Shown: positions 7,618 to 14,554 of the stretch, piece by piece
Position numbering within the stretch: the stretch's first letter is position 1
Layout of the letters: each line of letters begins with the position of its first letter
Made by a program: the position numbers and the translations under genes
The notes under the pieces: model-generated
Databases searched by the model: none
Told to the model about the DNA's origin: nothing
The model's input: the letters and a program-made list of their open reading frames with translations, nothing else
DNA from: CAVQLX01 sp963811605
Lineage (GTDB): Bacteria > Desulfobacterota > Binatia > DP-6
Reading direction: 5' to 3'
Assembly (NCBI GenBank): GCA_963811605.1
Contig: CAWESA010000013.1
Location: 248,001-312,000, forward strand
Length of the DNA stretch: 64,000 nt

Positions 7618-9208
7618 GCTCGATCCCGTCGCGCTCGAGATCGCGAACCATCGGCTGGCGGCCATCGCCGAGGAGATGGGCGTGGTCCTCGGTCGCACGG
7701 CCCTGTCGCCGAACGTCAAGGAGCGACGCGACTACTCGTGCGCCGTGTTCGATGCGCAGGGGGGGCTGGTGGCGCAGGCGGCGCACATCCCCGTGCACCT
7801 CGGCGCAACCCCGCTGTCGGTCCGCGCCGCGATCGCCAGCGTGCCGATGGCGCCGGACGACGTCGTCGTGCTGAACGATCCGTTCGCGGGCGGGACGCAT
7901 CTGCCGGACGTCACCGTCGTGGCGCCGGTCTTCGCGCGCGGCGCGAAGCGGCCGTTCGCCTACGTCGCCAACCGCGCGCACCATGCCGACATCGGCGGCA
8001 TGTCCCCCGGATCGATGCCGCTGGCGAGCGACGTCTTCCAGGAAGGCTTGCGCCTGCCGCCGGTGACGCTGGTCTCGCGCGGCCGCTGGGCACGCGACGT
8101 GCTCGCGCTGTTCCTCGCCAACACCCGCGTCCCCGTCGAACGCGAGGGCGACCTGCAGGCGCAGTGGGCCGCCTTGCGCATCGGCGCGGAGCGGGTGCGA
8201 GACCTGGCCGCGCGCCGCGGCGGCATCGCCGTGCTGGCGCGAGAGATGGCCGCCCTGCAGGACTACTCGGCGGCGCTCATGCGAGCGACGCTGCGCGCGC
8301 TGCCGCGCGGCACCTACCGCGCCCACGACGTCCTGGACGACGACGGGCTCGGCGCGCGCGACCTGCGGCTGGCGGTCACGGTGCGGCTCGCGGGCGGCCG
8401 CGCGCGCATCGACTTCGCCGGCACGGCGGAGCAGACGCGCGGCCCCGTCAACGCCAATCTGGCAGTGACGCGGTCGGCGGTGCTCTACGTCTTCACCGCG
8501 CTCGCCGGGGAGGCGATCCCTCCCAACGAGGGCCTGGCGCGCCCCCTCGACATCGTCGCGCCGGAGGGTTCGCTGGTGCACGCGCGAGCACCGGCAGCGG
8601 TGGCGGGCGGAAACGTGGAGACGTCGCAGCGCATCGTCGACGTGTTGCTGCGCGCGCTCGCCGCGGCCGCCCCCGGACGCATCCCGGCCGCCAGCTGCGG
8701 CTCCATGAACAACGTCGCGCTCGGCAGCACGGCGGGCGCCCGGCCATTCGCGTACTACGAGACGATCGCGGGCGGCGCCGGCGGCGGCCCGGCACGCCCG
8801 GGCGCGTCGGCCGTGCACACGCACATGACCAACACGATGAACACCCCGATCGAGGCGCTCGAGGCGTACTATCCGCTGGTCGTGCGACGCTACGCCGTGC
8901 GCGCCCGTTCGGGGGGGCGCGGCCGGCATCCCGGCGGCGACGGGGTGATCCGCGAGATCGAGTTCCTAGCCGACGCGGAGGTGACGCTGCTCGGCGAGCG
9001 CCGGCGCGTGCGGCCGTACGGCCTGGCGGGCGGCGAGGCGGGCTCGCCCGGACGGGACTGGCTGGTCCACGGCGGACGACGCCGGCGTGTCCCGGCCAAG
9101 GTGACGCTACGCGTTGGGCCCGGCGATCGGCTGTGCGTCGAGACGCCGGGCGGCGGGGGCCACGGCGCCCCGCGTCGCCGGGCCAGGACGCTCAGGCGGC
9201 CTTCGTGA
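7610..9208 (+). CDS. hyuB: hydantoinase/oxoprolinase subunit B (HyuB)
   Basis: Partner of HyuA in ATP-dependent hydrolysis of hydantoins, 5-oxoproline or related cyclic amides. The 532 residues contain the family elements LSPNVKERRDYSCAVFDA, HIPVHLGATPLSVRA, the metal-site-like NDPFAGGTHLPDVTVV, HHADIGGMSPGSMP, and ETIAGGAGGG near the C-terminus. GTG at 7610 starts the gene inside the hyuA stop, so the subunits are probably made in fixed ratio. The final 17 bases overlap the convergent phasin-like gene. Confidence 0.92.
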   Translation: MPELDPVALEIANHRLAAIAEEMGVVLGRTALSPNVKERRDYSCAVFDAQGGLVAQAAHIPVHLGATPLSVRAAIASVPMAPDDVVVLNDPFAGGTHLPDVTVVAPVFARGAKRPFAYVANRAHHADIGGMSPGSMPLASDVFQEGLRLPPVTLVSRGRWARDVLALFLANTRVPVEREGDLQAQWAALRIGAERVRDLAARRGGIAVLAREMAALQDYSAALMRATLRALPRGTYRAHDVLDDDGLGARDLRLAVTVRLAGGRARIDFAGTAEQTRGPVNANLAVTRSAVLYVFTALAGEAIPPNEGLARPLDIVAPEGSLVHARAPAAVAGGNVETSQRIVDVLLRALAAAAPGRIPAASCGSMNNVALGSTAGARPFAYYETIAGGAGGGPARPGASAVHTHMTNTMNTPIEALEAYYPLVVRRYAVRARSGGRGRHPGGDGVIREIEFLADAEVTLLGERRRVRPYGLAGGEAGSPGRDWLVHGGRRRRVPAKVTLRVGPGDRLCVETPGGGGHGAPRRRARTLRRPS

Positions 9209-9545
9209 CGCGCTCGATGCGGCGCTCGAGGTCGTGCACGCGGCGCTTCAGGTCGGACAGCTCCTGCGCCTTCGCGAGCCCGGCGCGGGCCACCGCCTCG
9301 TCGGTGAGGCTGGTGAGGCGCTCGAGCACGAGGGAGCCGACGCGCTGGCGTTGCGCCTCGAGGTCCTGCACTGCCTTGGTCGCGCGCTTGCGCGCATCGG
9401 CCAGCACGTCGAGGGGGCGCCGGTTGACGAACGCGGTGGCGTCCTTGCGCAGACGCGTGACGAGCTTGCGCCCCTCGGTCTGCATGCGCTTCACCGAGGA
9501 CCGCACGTCGTCGAGGGACAGGCGTGCAGCGAGACTCTCTGCCAT
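9192..9545 (-). CDS. phasin-like coiled-coil protein
   Basis: A 117-residue, charged, all-helical protein rich in Ala, Arg, Leu and Glu, with heptad-like spacing through most of its length and no signal peptide or membrane segment. It resembles polyhydroxyalkanoate granule-associated (phasin-type) proteins by composition and a central RRPLDVLADARKRATKAV element, but no polyhydroxyalkanoate genes are nearby. The ATG at 9545 is chosen because an AAGGAGG ribosome-binding site lies just upstream and a very good promoter precedes it. A granule or chromosome-associated scaffold role is inference only. Confidence 0.72.
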   Translation of the reverse strand: MAESLAARLSLDDVRSSVKRMQTEGRKLVTRLRKDATAFVNRRPLDVLADARKRATKAVQDLEAQRQRVGSLVLERLTSLTDEAVARAGLAKAQELSDLKRRVHDLERRIERVTKAA

Positions 9546-9594
9546 GGTGGAATCCTCCTTGTCGCTTGTGGATGGTTCGGACGGGACGGTTGGA

Positions 9595-9622
9595 AATCTA
9601 CTACGCATTGCGTCAATGTCAA
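9595..9622 (-). promoter_or_regulatory. sigma-70-type promoter of the phasin-like gene
   Basis: On the minus strand a perfect TTGACA (9617-9622) is followed after 16 bases by TAGATT (9595-9600), 4 of 6 matches to the -10 consensus. The predicted leader of about 40 bases contains the AAGGAGG ribosome-binding site. The surrounding sequence is locally AT-richer than the rest of the window. Confidence 0.7.
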
Positions 9623-9651
9623 CCCCGGCCCCGCGGGCAGCGTCTGCCGCG

Positions 9652-9680
9652 TTGACGATCCCCGGGCCTTCGAGTACTTG
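9652..9680 (+). promoter_or_regulatory. weak candidate promoter for tRNA-Val
   Basis: TTGACG (9652-9657), a 17-base spacer and TACTTG (9675-9680) lie about 25 bases before the mature tRNA. The -10 is poor, but spacing and position suit a tRNA promoter. Confidence 0.4.
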
Positions 9681-9705
9681 GCTACCCCTTCGCGCCATCC
9701 GCGCC

Positions 9706-9779
9706 GGTCGCATAGCTCAGTTGGTTAGAGCGCCTGCTTCACACGCAGGAGGTCCGTGGTTCGAGTCCACGTGCGACCA
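9706..9779 (+). tRNA. tRNA-Val (anticodon CAC)
   Basis: A full cloverleaf can be folded. A 7-bp acceptor stem pairs GGTCGCA with TGCGACC, with discriminator A at 9779. The D arm contains AGCTCAGTTGGTTAGAGC. The anticodon stem CCTGC/GCAGG encloses loop TTCACAC with anticodon CAC, which reads GTG (Val). The T arm carries GGTTCGAGTCC. The 3' CCA is not encoded. Only 9 bases separate it from the next start codon, so processing of the 3' end must leave a very short leader on the ATPase mRNA. Confidence 0.96.
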
Positions 9780-9788
9780 TTCCGGCTC

Positions 9789-10475
9789 ATGATCTCGCTG
9801 CGCGCCGTGCGGAAGGTCTATGGCCAGGGCGAGACCGAGGTCTGCGCGCTGGGAGGGGTCTCGCTCGACGTCCCGTCGGGCCAGCTCATGGCGGTTGTCG
9901 GCCCGAGCGGCTCGGGAAAGAGCACGCTCCTGCACCTGATGGGCGGGCTCGACCACCCGACCTCGGGAGAGATCGTCATCGGCGGCACGCCGATCTCGGG
10001 CATGACCGACGACGAGATCACGATCTTCCGGCGTCGCAAGATCGGCTTCATCTTCCAGTTCTTCAATCTGCTGCCCACGCTGACGGCGGAGGAGAACGTC
10101 GCCTTGCCGCTGCTGCTCGACGGTCGCAGCCGGCGCGACGTCGAGCCGGCCGTGACCGCGGTGCTCGACCAGGTCGGCCTGGGTCGCCGACGCCATCACC
10201 GTCCCGACGAGCTGTCGGGCGGCGAGATGCAGCGCGTGGCCATCGCGCGCGCGCTGGTGATCGATCCCATCCTCATCCTGGCCGACGAGCCCACCGGCAA
10301 TCTCGACTCGCGCACGGGCGAGCAGATCCTGGAGCTGATCCGCGACGCCAACCGGCGCCGCGGAGCGACCGTGCTGCTGGTGACGCACGACGCGCACGCG
10401 GCGTCGTATGGCAGCCGCACGGTGACGATGCAGGACGGCGCGATCGTCGGCGATACCGCGCCGTCCGCACCCTGA
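9789..10475 (+). CDS. LolD/MacB-type ABC transporter ATP-binding protein
   Basis: A 228-residue ATPase of the lipoprotein-release/macrolide-export (LolD, MacB, FtsE) class. Walker A is GPSGSGKST (about residues 36-44), the Q-loop is FIFQFFNLLPTLTAEENV (the FNLLP form is typical of this class), the signature is LSGGEMQRVAIARAL, Walker B is LILADEPTGNLDS, and the H-loop is VTHD. ATG 9789 follows the tRNA directly. Its cognate FtsX-type permease is not adjacent: the next gene is on the opposite strand, and no such permease occurs elsewhere in the window. Confidence 0.9.
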   Translation: MISLRAVRKVYGQGETEVCALGGVSLDVPSGQLMAVVGPSGSGKSTLLHLMGGLDHPTSGEIVIGGTPISGMTDDEITIFRRRKIGFIFQFFNLLPTLTAEENVALPLLLDGRSRRDVEPAVTAVLDQVGLGRRRHHRPDELSGGEMQRVAIARALVIDPILILADEPTGNLDSRTGEQILELIRDANRRRGATVLLVTHDAHAASYGSRTVTMQDGAIVGDTAPSAP

Positions 10476-10482
10476 CGGCGGT

Positions 10483-11571
10483 CTACCAGCCGGCCAGGTC
10501 GGCCGCGCGCGCGCGATGGTACTCGGCCGTGCCCAGGTAGGAGCGGTCGAAGATGGCGCGGCGGAACCACAGGTGCAGGTCGTACTCCCACGTGAACCCG
10601 ATGCCGCCGTGCAGCTCGGTGCAGACCCGCGTCGCCCGATCGTAGAGGTCCGTCAGATGCGCCTTGGCGAGCGCGGCGTGGCGCTCGGCGCGGTCCTGGA
10701 TGTGGTCCCAGGCGTGCGCGGCATACCACCACAGCGACAACGCCGGCTCGACGTCGGTGACGATGTCGGCGAGCTGGTGCTTCACGGCCTGGAAGGCGCC
10801 GATGGGCTGTCCGAACTGCTCGCGGGTGAGCGCGTAGCGCGCGGTCATGTCGATGCAGCGGCGCGCGCCGCCGTAGGCGTCCGCGGCCAGCAGGACGAGG
10901 CCGGCGTCGCGCGTCCGGTCGACCCCCGCGCGCCCCGCGGCCAGCTTGACCGCGGGCGTGCCGTCCAGCGTGACGGCCGCGATCCGCCGGGTCATGTCGG
11001 TGGCCTGGAGAGTCTCCACCGCGAGACGCGGCGCGCCGCGCTCGACGAGCCAGAGCCCGGGCCCTGCCGCGTCCTGCGCCGCGACGACGATGACGTCGGC
11101 CACATCGGCCGCCGGCACGAGGGTCTTGCGGCCACGCAGCGCCGCCCCGTCGGCGCGCGTCGCGAGCTGCGCGGCGTCCCACTGGTCGCCGTCCTCGCCG
11201 ATCGCGACGGTGGCGACGATCTCGCCCGAGGCGATGCCCGGCAGCCAGCGGCGATGCGCCTCCGCGTCGTCCGAGGCGAGCAGGGCGACGGTCGCCATCG
11301 CGTTGCCCAGGAAGGGCCCGGGAGTGCACGCCCAGCCCAGCTCCTCCGCCGCCAGCGCCACGTCGAGCAGCTCGAGGCCCGCGCCGCCAAGCGCCGGCGG
11401 GACCTGCAGGCCGCTGACGCCCAGATCGGCGAGACCGCGCCAGAGCGCGGGATCGTGGCCGCTCTCGCTCTCCATGACGGCCCGCACCCGGGTGGTGGGG
11501 CACTCGGCGTCCAGCCAGCGGCGAATCGTGTCCTTCAGCAGGACCTGGTCCTGCGACAGCCCGAAATCCAT
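10483..11571 (-). CDS. acyl-CoA dehydrogenase family protein (short partner of a pair)
   Basis: FAD-dependent acyl-CoA dehydrogenase fold, 362 residues. The N-terminus MDFGLSQDQVLLKDTIRRWL and the element LGGAGLELLDVALAAEELG are typical. The C-terminal helical domain has YALTREQFGQPIGAFQAVKHQLADI and ELHGGIGFTWEYDLHLWFRRA. It lies 16 bases after a 406-residue paralogue in the same operon. Such long/short pairs are known to form alpha2beta2 enzymes in steroid and bile-acid side-chain oxidation (ChsE4-ChsE5 type), where only one subunit is catalytic; a heteromer here is inferred from that precedent. Confidence 0.88.
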   Translation of the reverse strand: MDFGLSQDQVLLKDTIRRWLDAECPTTRVRAVMESESGHDPALWRGLADLGVSGLQVPPALGGAGLELLDVALAAEELGWACTPGPFLGNAMATVALLASDDAEAHRRWLPGIASGEIVATVAIGEDGDQWDAAQLATRADGAALRGRKTLVPAADVADVIVVAAQDAAGPGLWLVERGAPRLAVETLQATDMTRRIAAVTLDGTPAVKLAAGRAGVDRTRDAGLVLLAADAYGGARRCIDMTARYALTREQFGQPIGAFQAVKHQLADIVTDVEPALSLWWYAAHAWDHIQDRAERHAALAKAHLTDLYDRATRVCTELHGGIGFTWEYDLHLWFRRAIFDRSYLGTAEYHRARAADLAGW

Positions 11572-11587
11572 GGTGCTCCTGCCTCGC

Positions 11588-12808
11588 CTACTTGCGCGCC
11601 TCGCGCGGCAGCCCGAGGCCGCGCTCGGCGATGATGTTGCGCTGGATGTTGGCCGCGCCGCCCGCGATGAGCACGCCGAGCGACCACATGTAGGCGCTGC
11701 CGAACATGCCCATGGCGGGGGCGTTCGGCTCGCCGGGCGCGAGCAGTGCGCGGTCGCCCATGACGTCCATCGCGAGCTTCGCGATGTCGTAGCCCAGCTG
11801 CGTGCTGTAGAGCTTCGTCACCATGCCGGCGAGGCCCACGTCCTCGCCACGCGCGCTGGCGGTGAGGAGCCGGTGGCCGTTGAGCTCGAGTGCGACCAGA
11901 CGCGCCTCGACCTGCACCAGCCGGTCGCGCAGCACCGGATCCTTCGCCGCGGGCTGTCCGCGGTGCTCGACGCCCTGCGCGAGCATCGCCAGGCCGTCGA
12001 ACGTGCGCCGCTGGAGCGACGCATTGCCGATGAGCGCGCGCTCGTGCTTGAGCGTCGAGCGGCTGACGATCCAGCCCTGGCCCCGCCGGCCAACGATGTT
12101 CTGCGCCGGCACGCGAACGTTGTCGAGAAACACCTCGCTGAAGTCGGAGTCTCCGGTCATCTGCTTGAGGGGGCGGACGTCGATGCCCGGCGTCTGCATG
12201 TCGATCAGCAGGTAGCTGATGCCGTCGTGCTTCGGCGCCTCGGGCTCGGTGCGCACCAGGGCGAACATCCAGTGCGCCTCCGGTGCGTTGGAGGTCCAGA
12301 TCTTCTGGCCGTTGACCACCCAGGTGTCGCCGTCGAGCACCGCCTTCGTGCGCAGCGACGCGAGGTCGCTGCCCGCACCCGGCTCGCTGTATCCCTGGCA
12401 CCACTTGATCTTGCCGAGCAGTGTGGCCTCGACGAAGAAGTCCTTCTGGGACTCGGTGCCGTGCTCGAGGAGCGTCGGCACCAGCATGCTCGGACCCTGA
12501 CCCATGATCTCGAACGGGGCCCGCGCGCGCCTGAACTCCTCGGCGATGATGGTCGCCTTCAGGGGATCCGGCGGCTGCTCCGAGCCGCCGTACCGGCGCG
12601 GGACGTGGCGGTAGAGGTAGCCGCGCGCGACCGCCGCCCGGCGGAACGCGGTGGCGCGGTCGTCGGTGCGCACGTGCGCCCCGGTCATGGCGGCAACGCT
12701 GTTCTCGTCCGGACCCGACGCCGCGTCCTCCGGCGTCCAGTGCTCGGCGAGGAAGGCGCGCACTTCCTCGCGGAATGACTCGTATTCGGCGCTGTAGCTG
12801 AGATTCAC
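11588..12808 (-). CDS. acyl-CoA dehydrogenase family protein (long partner of a pair)
   Basis: A 406-residue acyl-CoA dehydrogenase, first gene of the two-gene unit. Seen are VPRRYGGSEQPPDPLKATIIAEEF, the FAD-domain motif KWCQGYSEPGAGSDLASLRT, WVVNGQKIWTSNA, and a C-terminal AGGAANIQRNIIAERGLGLPR. The start is GTG at 12808. It would oxidise an acyl-CoA thioester at the alpha-beta position, passing electrons to ETF. Its tail matches the FadE26/ChsE4-like subgroup more than medium-chain enzymes. Substrate unknown; neighbours give no clear hint. Confidence 0.9.
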   Translation of the reverse strand: MNLSYSAEYESFREEVRAFLAEHWTPEDAASGPDENSVAAMTGAHVRTDDRATAFRRAAVARGYLYRHVPRRYGGSEQPPDPLKATIIAEEFRRARAPFEIMGQGPSMLVPTLLEHGTESQKDFFVEATLLGKIKWCQGYSEPGAGSDLASLRTKAVLDGDTWVVNGQKIWTSNAPEAHWMFALVRTEPEAPKHDGISYLLIDMQTPGIDVRPLKQMTGDSDFSEVFLDNVRVPAQNIVGRRGQGWIVSRSTLKHERALIGNASLQRRTFDGLAMLAQGVEHRGQPAAKDPVLRDRLVQVEARLVALELNGHRLLTASARGEDVGLAGMVTKLYSTQLGYDIAKLAMDVMGDRALLAPGEPNAPAMGMFGSAYMWSLGVLIAGGAANIQRNIIAERGLGLPREARK

Positions 12809-12928
12809 TCGCGACTCCTCGGCAGGGGTGAGCGGACGTCGATGGACCCGGATTGCTTAGCAGGGGCGGCGCGCGAATCACAAGGCGCGCTTGACGGGGG
12901 CGCGGGACGCCGCATAAGGCAGGCGCCC

Positions 12929-13240
12929 GTGCGCCGGGACTCGCTCGCGCTCTGTCTGGTGGTCGTCATGCTGAGCGGCGGCTGTGGCCTGTTCGGTCAG
13001 AGCCGGGCCCCGGCGGCCACCTACTCGGGGCCGCTCGACGTGAACACGGCGTCCCTGGAAGACATCGCGCAGCTGCCCGGCGTCACCCCGTCGATGGCGC
13101 GCCGGATCTACGAGGGACGTCCGTACGCGACGATCGACGAGCTGGTCGAGCGCGGGCTGCTCAGCGAGCGCGAGCTCGATCGCGTGCGCAAGAAGATCCG
13201 GATCCGCGCGCCCAAGCCGCCGCCGGCTCCGGCATCGTGA
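12929..13240 (+). CDS. exported helix-hairpin-helix (ComEA-like) protein
   Basis: A 103-residue protein. A hydrophobic N-terminal segment (ALCLVVVMLSGGC) ends in a lipobox-like Cys, so it is probably a membrane-anchored lipoprotein, although Ser rather than Leu/Val precedes the Gly-Gly-Cys. The C-terminal half is a helix-hairpin-helix DNA-binding module: LDVNTASLEDIAQLPGVTPSMARRIYEGRPY, as in ComEA and T2SK-like proteins. GTG at 12929 is preferred over an ATG at 12842 because it places the signal sequence at the N-terminus and has an AAGGCAGG ribosome-binding site. Possible role: envelope-anchored DNA binding or uptake; no other competence genes are present. Confidence 0.78.
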   Translation: MRRDSLALCLVVVMLSGGCGLFGQSRAPAATYSGPLDVNTASLEDIAQLPGVTPSMARRIYEGRPYATIDELVERGLLSERELDRVRKKIRIRAPKPPPAPAS

Positions 13241-13251
13241 CGGGATCCACC

Positions 13252-13280
13252 TTGCCTTGCCGGTGTGCGTAGAGTAGGCA
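13252..13280 (+). promoter_or_regulatory. candidate promoter of the AT-hook-like gene
   Basis: TTGCCT (13252-13257), 17 bases, TAGGCA (13275-13280). The leader then carries AAGGGAGGG just before ATG 13309. The -10 resembles other candidates in this window (TAGnnn). Confidence 0.4.
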
Positions 13281-13308
13281 CGGGCGTCCATCTCGAAGGG
13301 AGGGCGCC

Positions 13309-13551
13309 ATGCCTCGCCAGAAGAGCATCGTCACGATCATCCGCGACCTGGTTCGGGCCGAGATCCAGAAGGCCATGTCCGGTCTCTTCGGCGGGCTGGG
13401 AGTGGGGAAGCCCGCCGCCAAGCCCAAGCGGCGCCGCCGCCGACGGCGCAAGACCACGACGGTGACCGTCACCCGGGGCCCGAAGCCGAAGCGTGGTCGC
13501 CCGCGCGGCAGCACCCGGCGGCGCCGGATCAGCGGCGCGCCACAGGCCTGA
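13309..13551 (+). CDS. small very basic protein with AT-hook-like motif
   Basis: An 80-residue protein. The N-terminal 30 residues are predicted helical (IVTIIRDLVRAEIQKAM), followed by a Gly-rich turn, a run of Arg (KRRRRRRRK), a Thr/Val-rich stretch, and PKPKRGRPRGSTRRRR, which contains the GRP core of an AT-hook. A good ribosome-binding site (AAGGGAGGG) and a promoter candidate precede it. It is probably a nucleoid-associated DNA- or RNA-binding protein, possibly dimerising through the N-terminal helix; this is inferred from composition. No family name can be given. Confidence 0.7.
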   Translation: MPRQKSIVTIIRDLVRAEIQKAMSGLFGGLGVGKPAAKPKRRRRRRRKTTTVTVTRGPKPKRGRPRGSTRRRRISGAPQA

Positions 13552-13563
13552 CGCCGCCGACCG

Positions 13564-13929
13564 CTACTCGTGCCCGAACTCCTCGTCCGAGTACGTCGGT
13601 AGCCAGTCCTTCAATTCGTCGATCTCCGTCCGGCCGTGGGTGTGGTAGCTCGTGACGTAGCACGCGTGCGCGAGCAGGTACGTCGCGCCCGGGGTCGTGA
13701 GGAACTGGAACACGATCGCCAGCAAGCCGCGCACGGAGACGAACGGCTGGCTCACCGCGAAGTACACGGTGGGCGCGAGAATGAGCAGCGCGACCCCGAC
13801 GGTGCCGGCTTTCCCGGCCGCGTGCATGCGCGTGTAGACGTCGGGGAAGCGCACCAGGCCGATGCCGGTCACCACCATGAAGAAGGTCCCGATGCTCATC
13901 ACGAGCGCCGCGAGCACCTCCGTCACCAT
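13564..13929 (-). CDS. mrpG: Mrp antiporter subunit G
   Basis: A 121-residue membrane protein with three hydrophobic helices. The MnhG/PhaG pattern is clear: VTGIGLVRFPDVYTRMHAAGKAGTVGV at residues about 20-46, then a second helix and LTTPGATYLLAHACY. It is the last gene of the Mrp operon and starts by overlapping the mrpF stop by one base. The acidic C-terminal tail (ELKDWLPTYSDEEFGHE) is longer than average. Confidence 0.93.
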   Translation of the reverse strand: MVTEVLAALVMSIGTFFMVVTGIGLVRFPDVYTRMHAAGKAGTVGVALLILAPTVYFAVSQPFVSVRGLLAIVFQFLTTPGATYLLAHACYVTSYHTHGRTEIDELKDWLPTYSDEEFGHE

Positions 13930-14204
13930 CAGAACACCCGCCCCCGGGCGAGGTACTTGGCGATCGCGCTCGACCCGAGGAAACCGACCAGCGTCAGGAT
14001 CCAGACCGCGTCGAAATAGAGCGTCGAGTCCCAGAGCATGCAGAGCAGGCAGATCATGCCGATGATGACCGACGACAGCGTGTCGAAGGCGATGGCACGG
14101 TCCGCGGCTCCCGGTCCGATGATCATGCGATAGAGGCAGAGACCGGCGGAGACGAACAGCAAGAACAGGCAGACCTCCGTGGTCGCGGCGAGCCAGGGGC
14201 TCAC
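13929..14204 (-). CDS. mrpF: Mrp antiporter subunit F
   Basis: A 91-residue protein with three transmembrane helices. The family core GPGAADRAIAFDTLSSVIIGMICLL is present, followed by FDAVWILTLVGFLGSSAIAKYL. Subunit F is small and conserved in all Mrp complexes. The start overlaps the mrpE stop by 4 bases (ATGA). Confidence 0.94.
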   Translation of the reverse strand: MSPWLAATTEVCLFLLFVSAGLCLYRMIIGPGAADRAIAFDTLSSVIIGMICLLCMLWDSTLYFDAVWILTLVGFLGSSAIAKYLARGRVF

Positions 14205-14554
14205 GTCACCTCCTTCCCCGCGCGTGTCCAGCGCAGGATGTTCGCTTCGAGCACGGTCTGGATCGACTTCCGGACCTCGTCGGGATCGTGGCCGAGATCG
14301 ATCGCGTGGATGATGATCGTGTGCTTGGCTGGCTCGACGTGGACCGTGATCGTGCCGGGCGTGAGCGTGATCGAGTTCGCGAGCACGGTGATCTCGAGGT
14401 CCGATCTCGCATCCATGGGGACGGCAAGGAAACCCGAGCGCAGGCGCTCGAGGGGGCCGATGACGAGCTTCGCCACCGTGACGGCCGAGAACCAGATCTC
14501 GCGCGCCAGGATGAGGATGTAGCGCAGCCAGAGCACGACGCTGCGGACGGTCAT
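14201..14554 (-). CDS. mrpE: Mrp antiporter subunit E
   Basis: A 117-residue protein, shorter than the roughly 160 residues usual for MrpE because the N-terminal pair of helices is reduced to one (WLRYILILAREIWFSAVTVAKLVI). The conserved cytoplasmic part is intact: ITVLANSITLTPGTITV, then a strand and an Asp-rich element around IIIHAIDLGHDPDEV. ATG 14554 overlaps the mrpD stop. The frame stays open upstream but only as an antisense-like shadow of mrpD. Confidence 0.9.
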   Translation of the reverse strand: MTVRSVVLWLRYILILAREIWFSAVTVAKLVIGPLERLRSGFLAVPMDARSDLEITVLANSITLTPGTITVHVEPAKHTIIIHAIDLGHDPDEVRKSIQTVLEANILRWTRAGKEVT

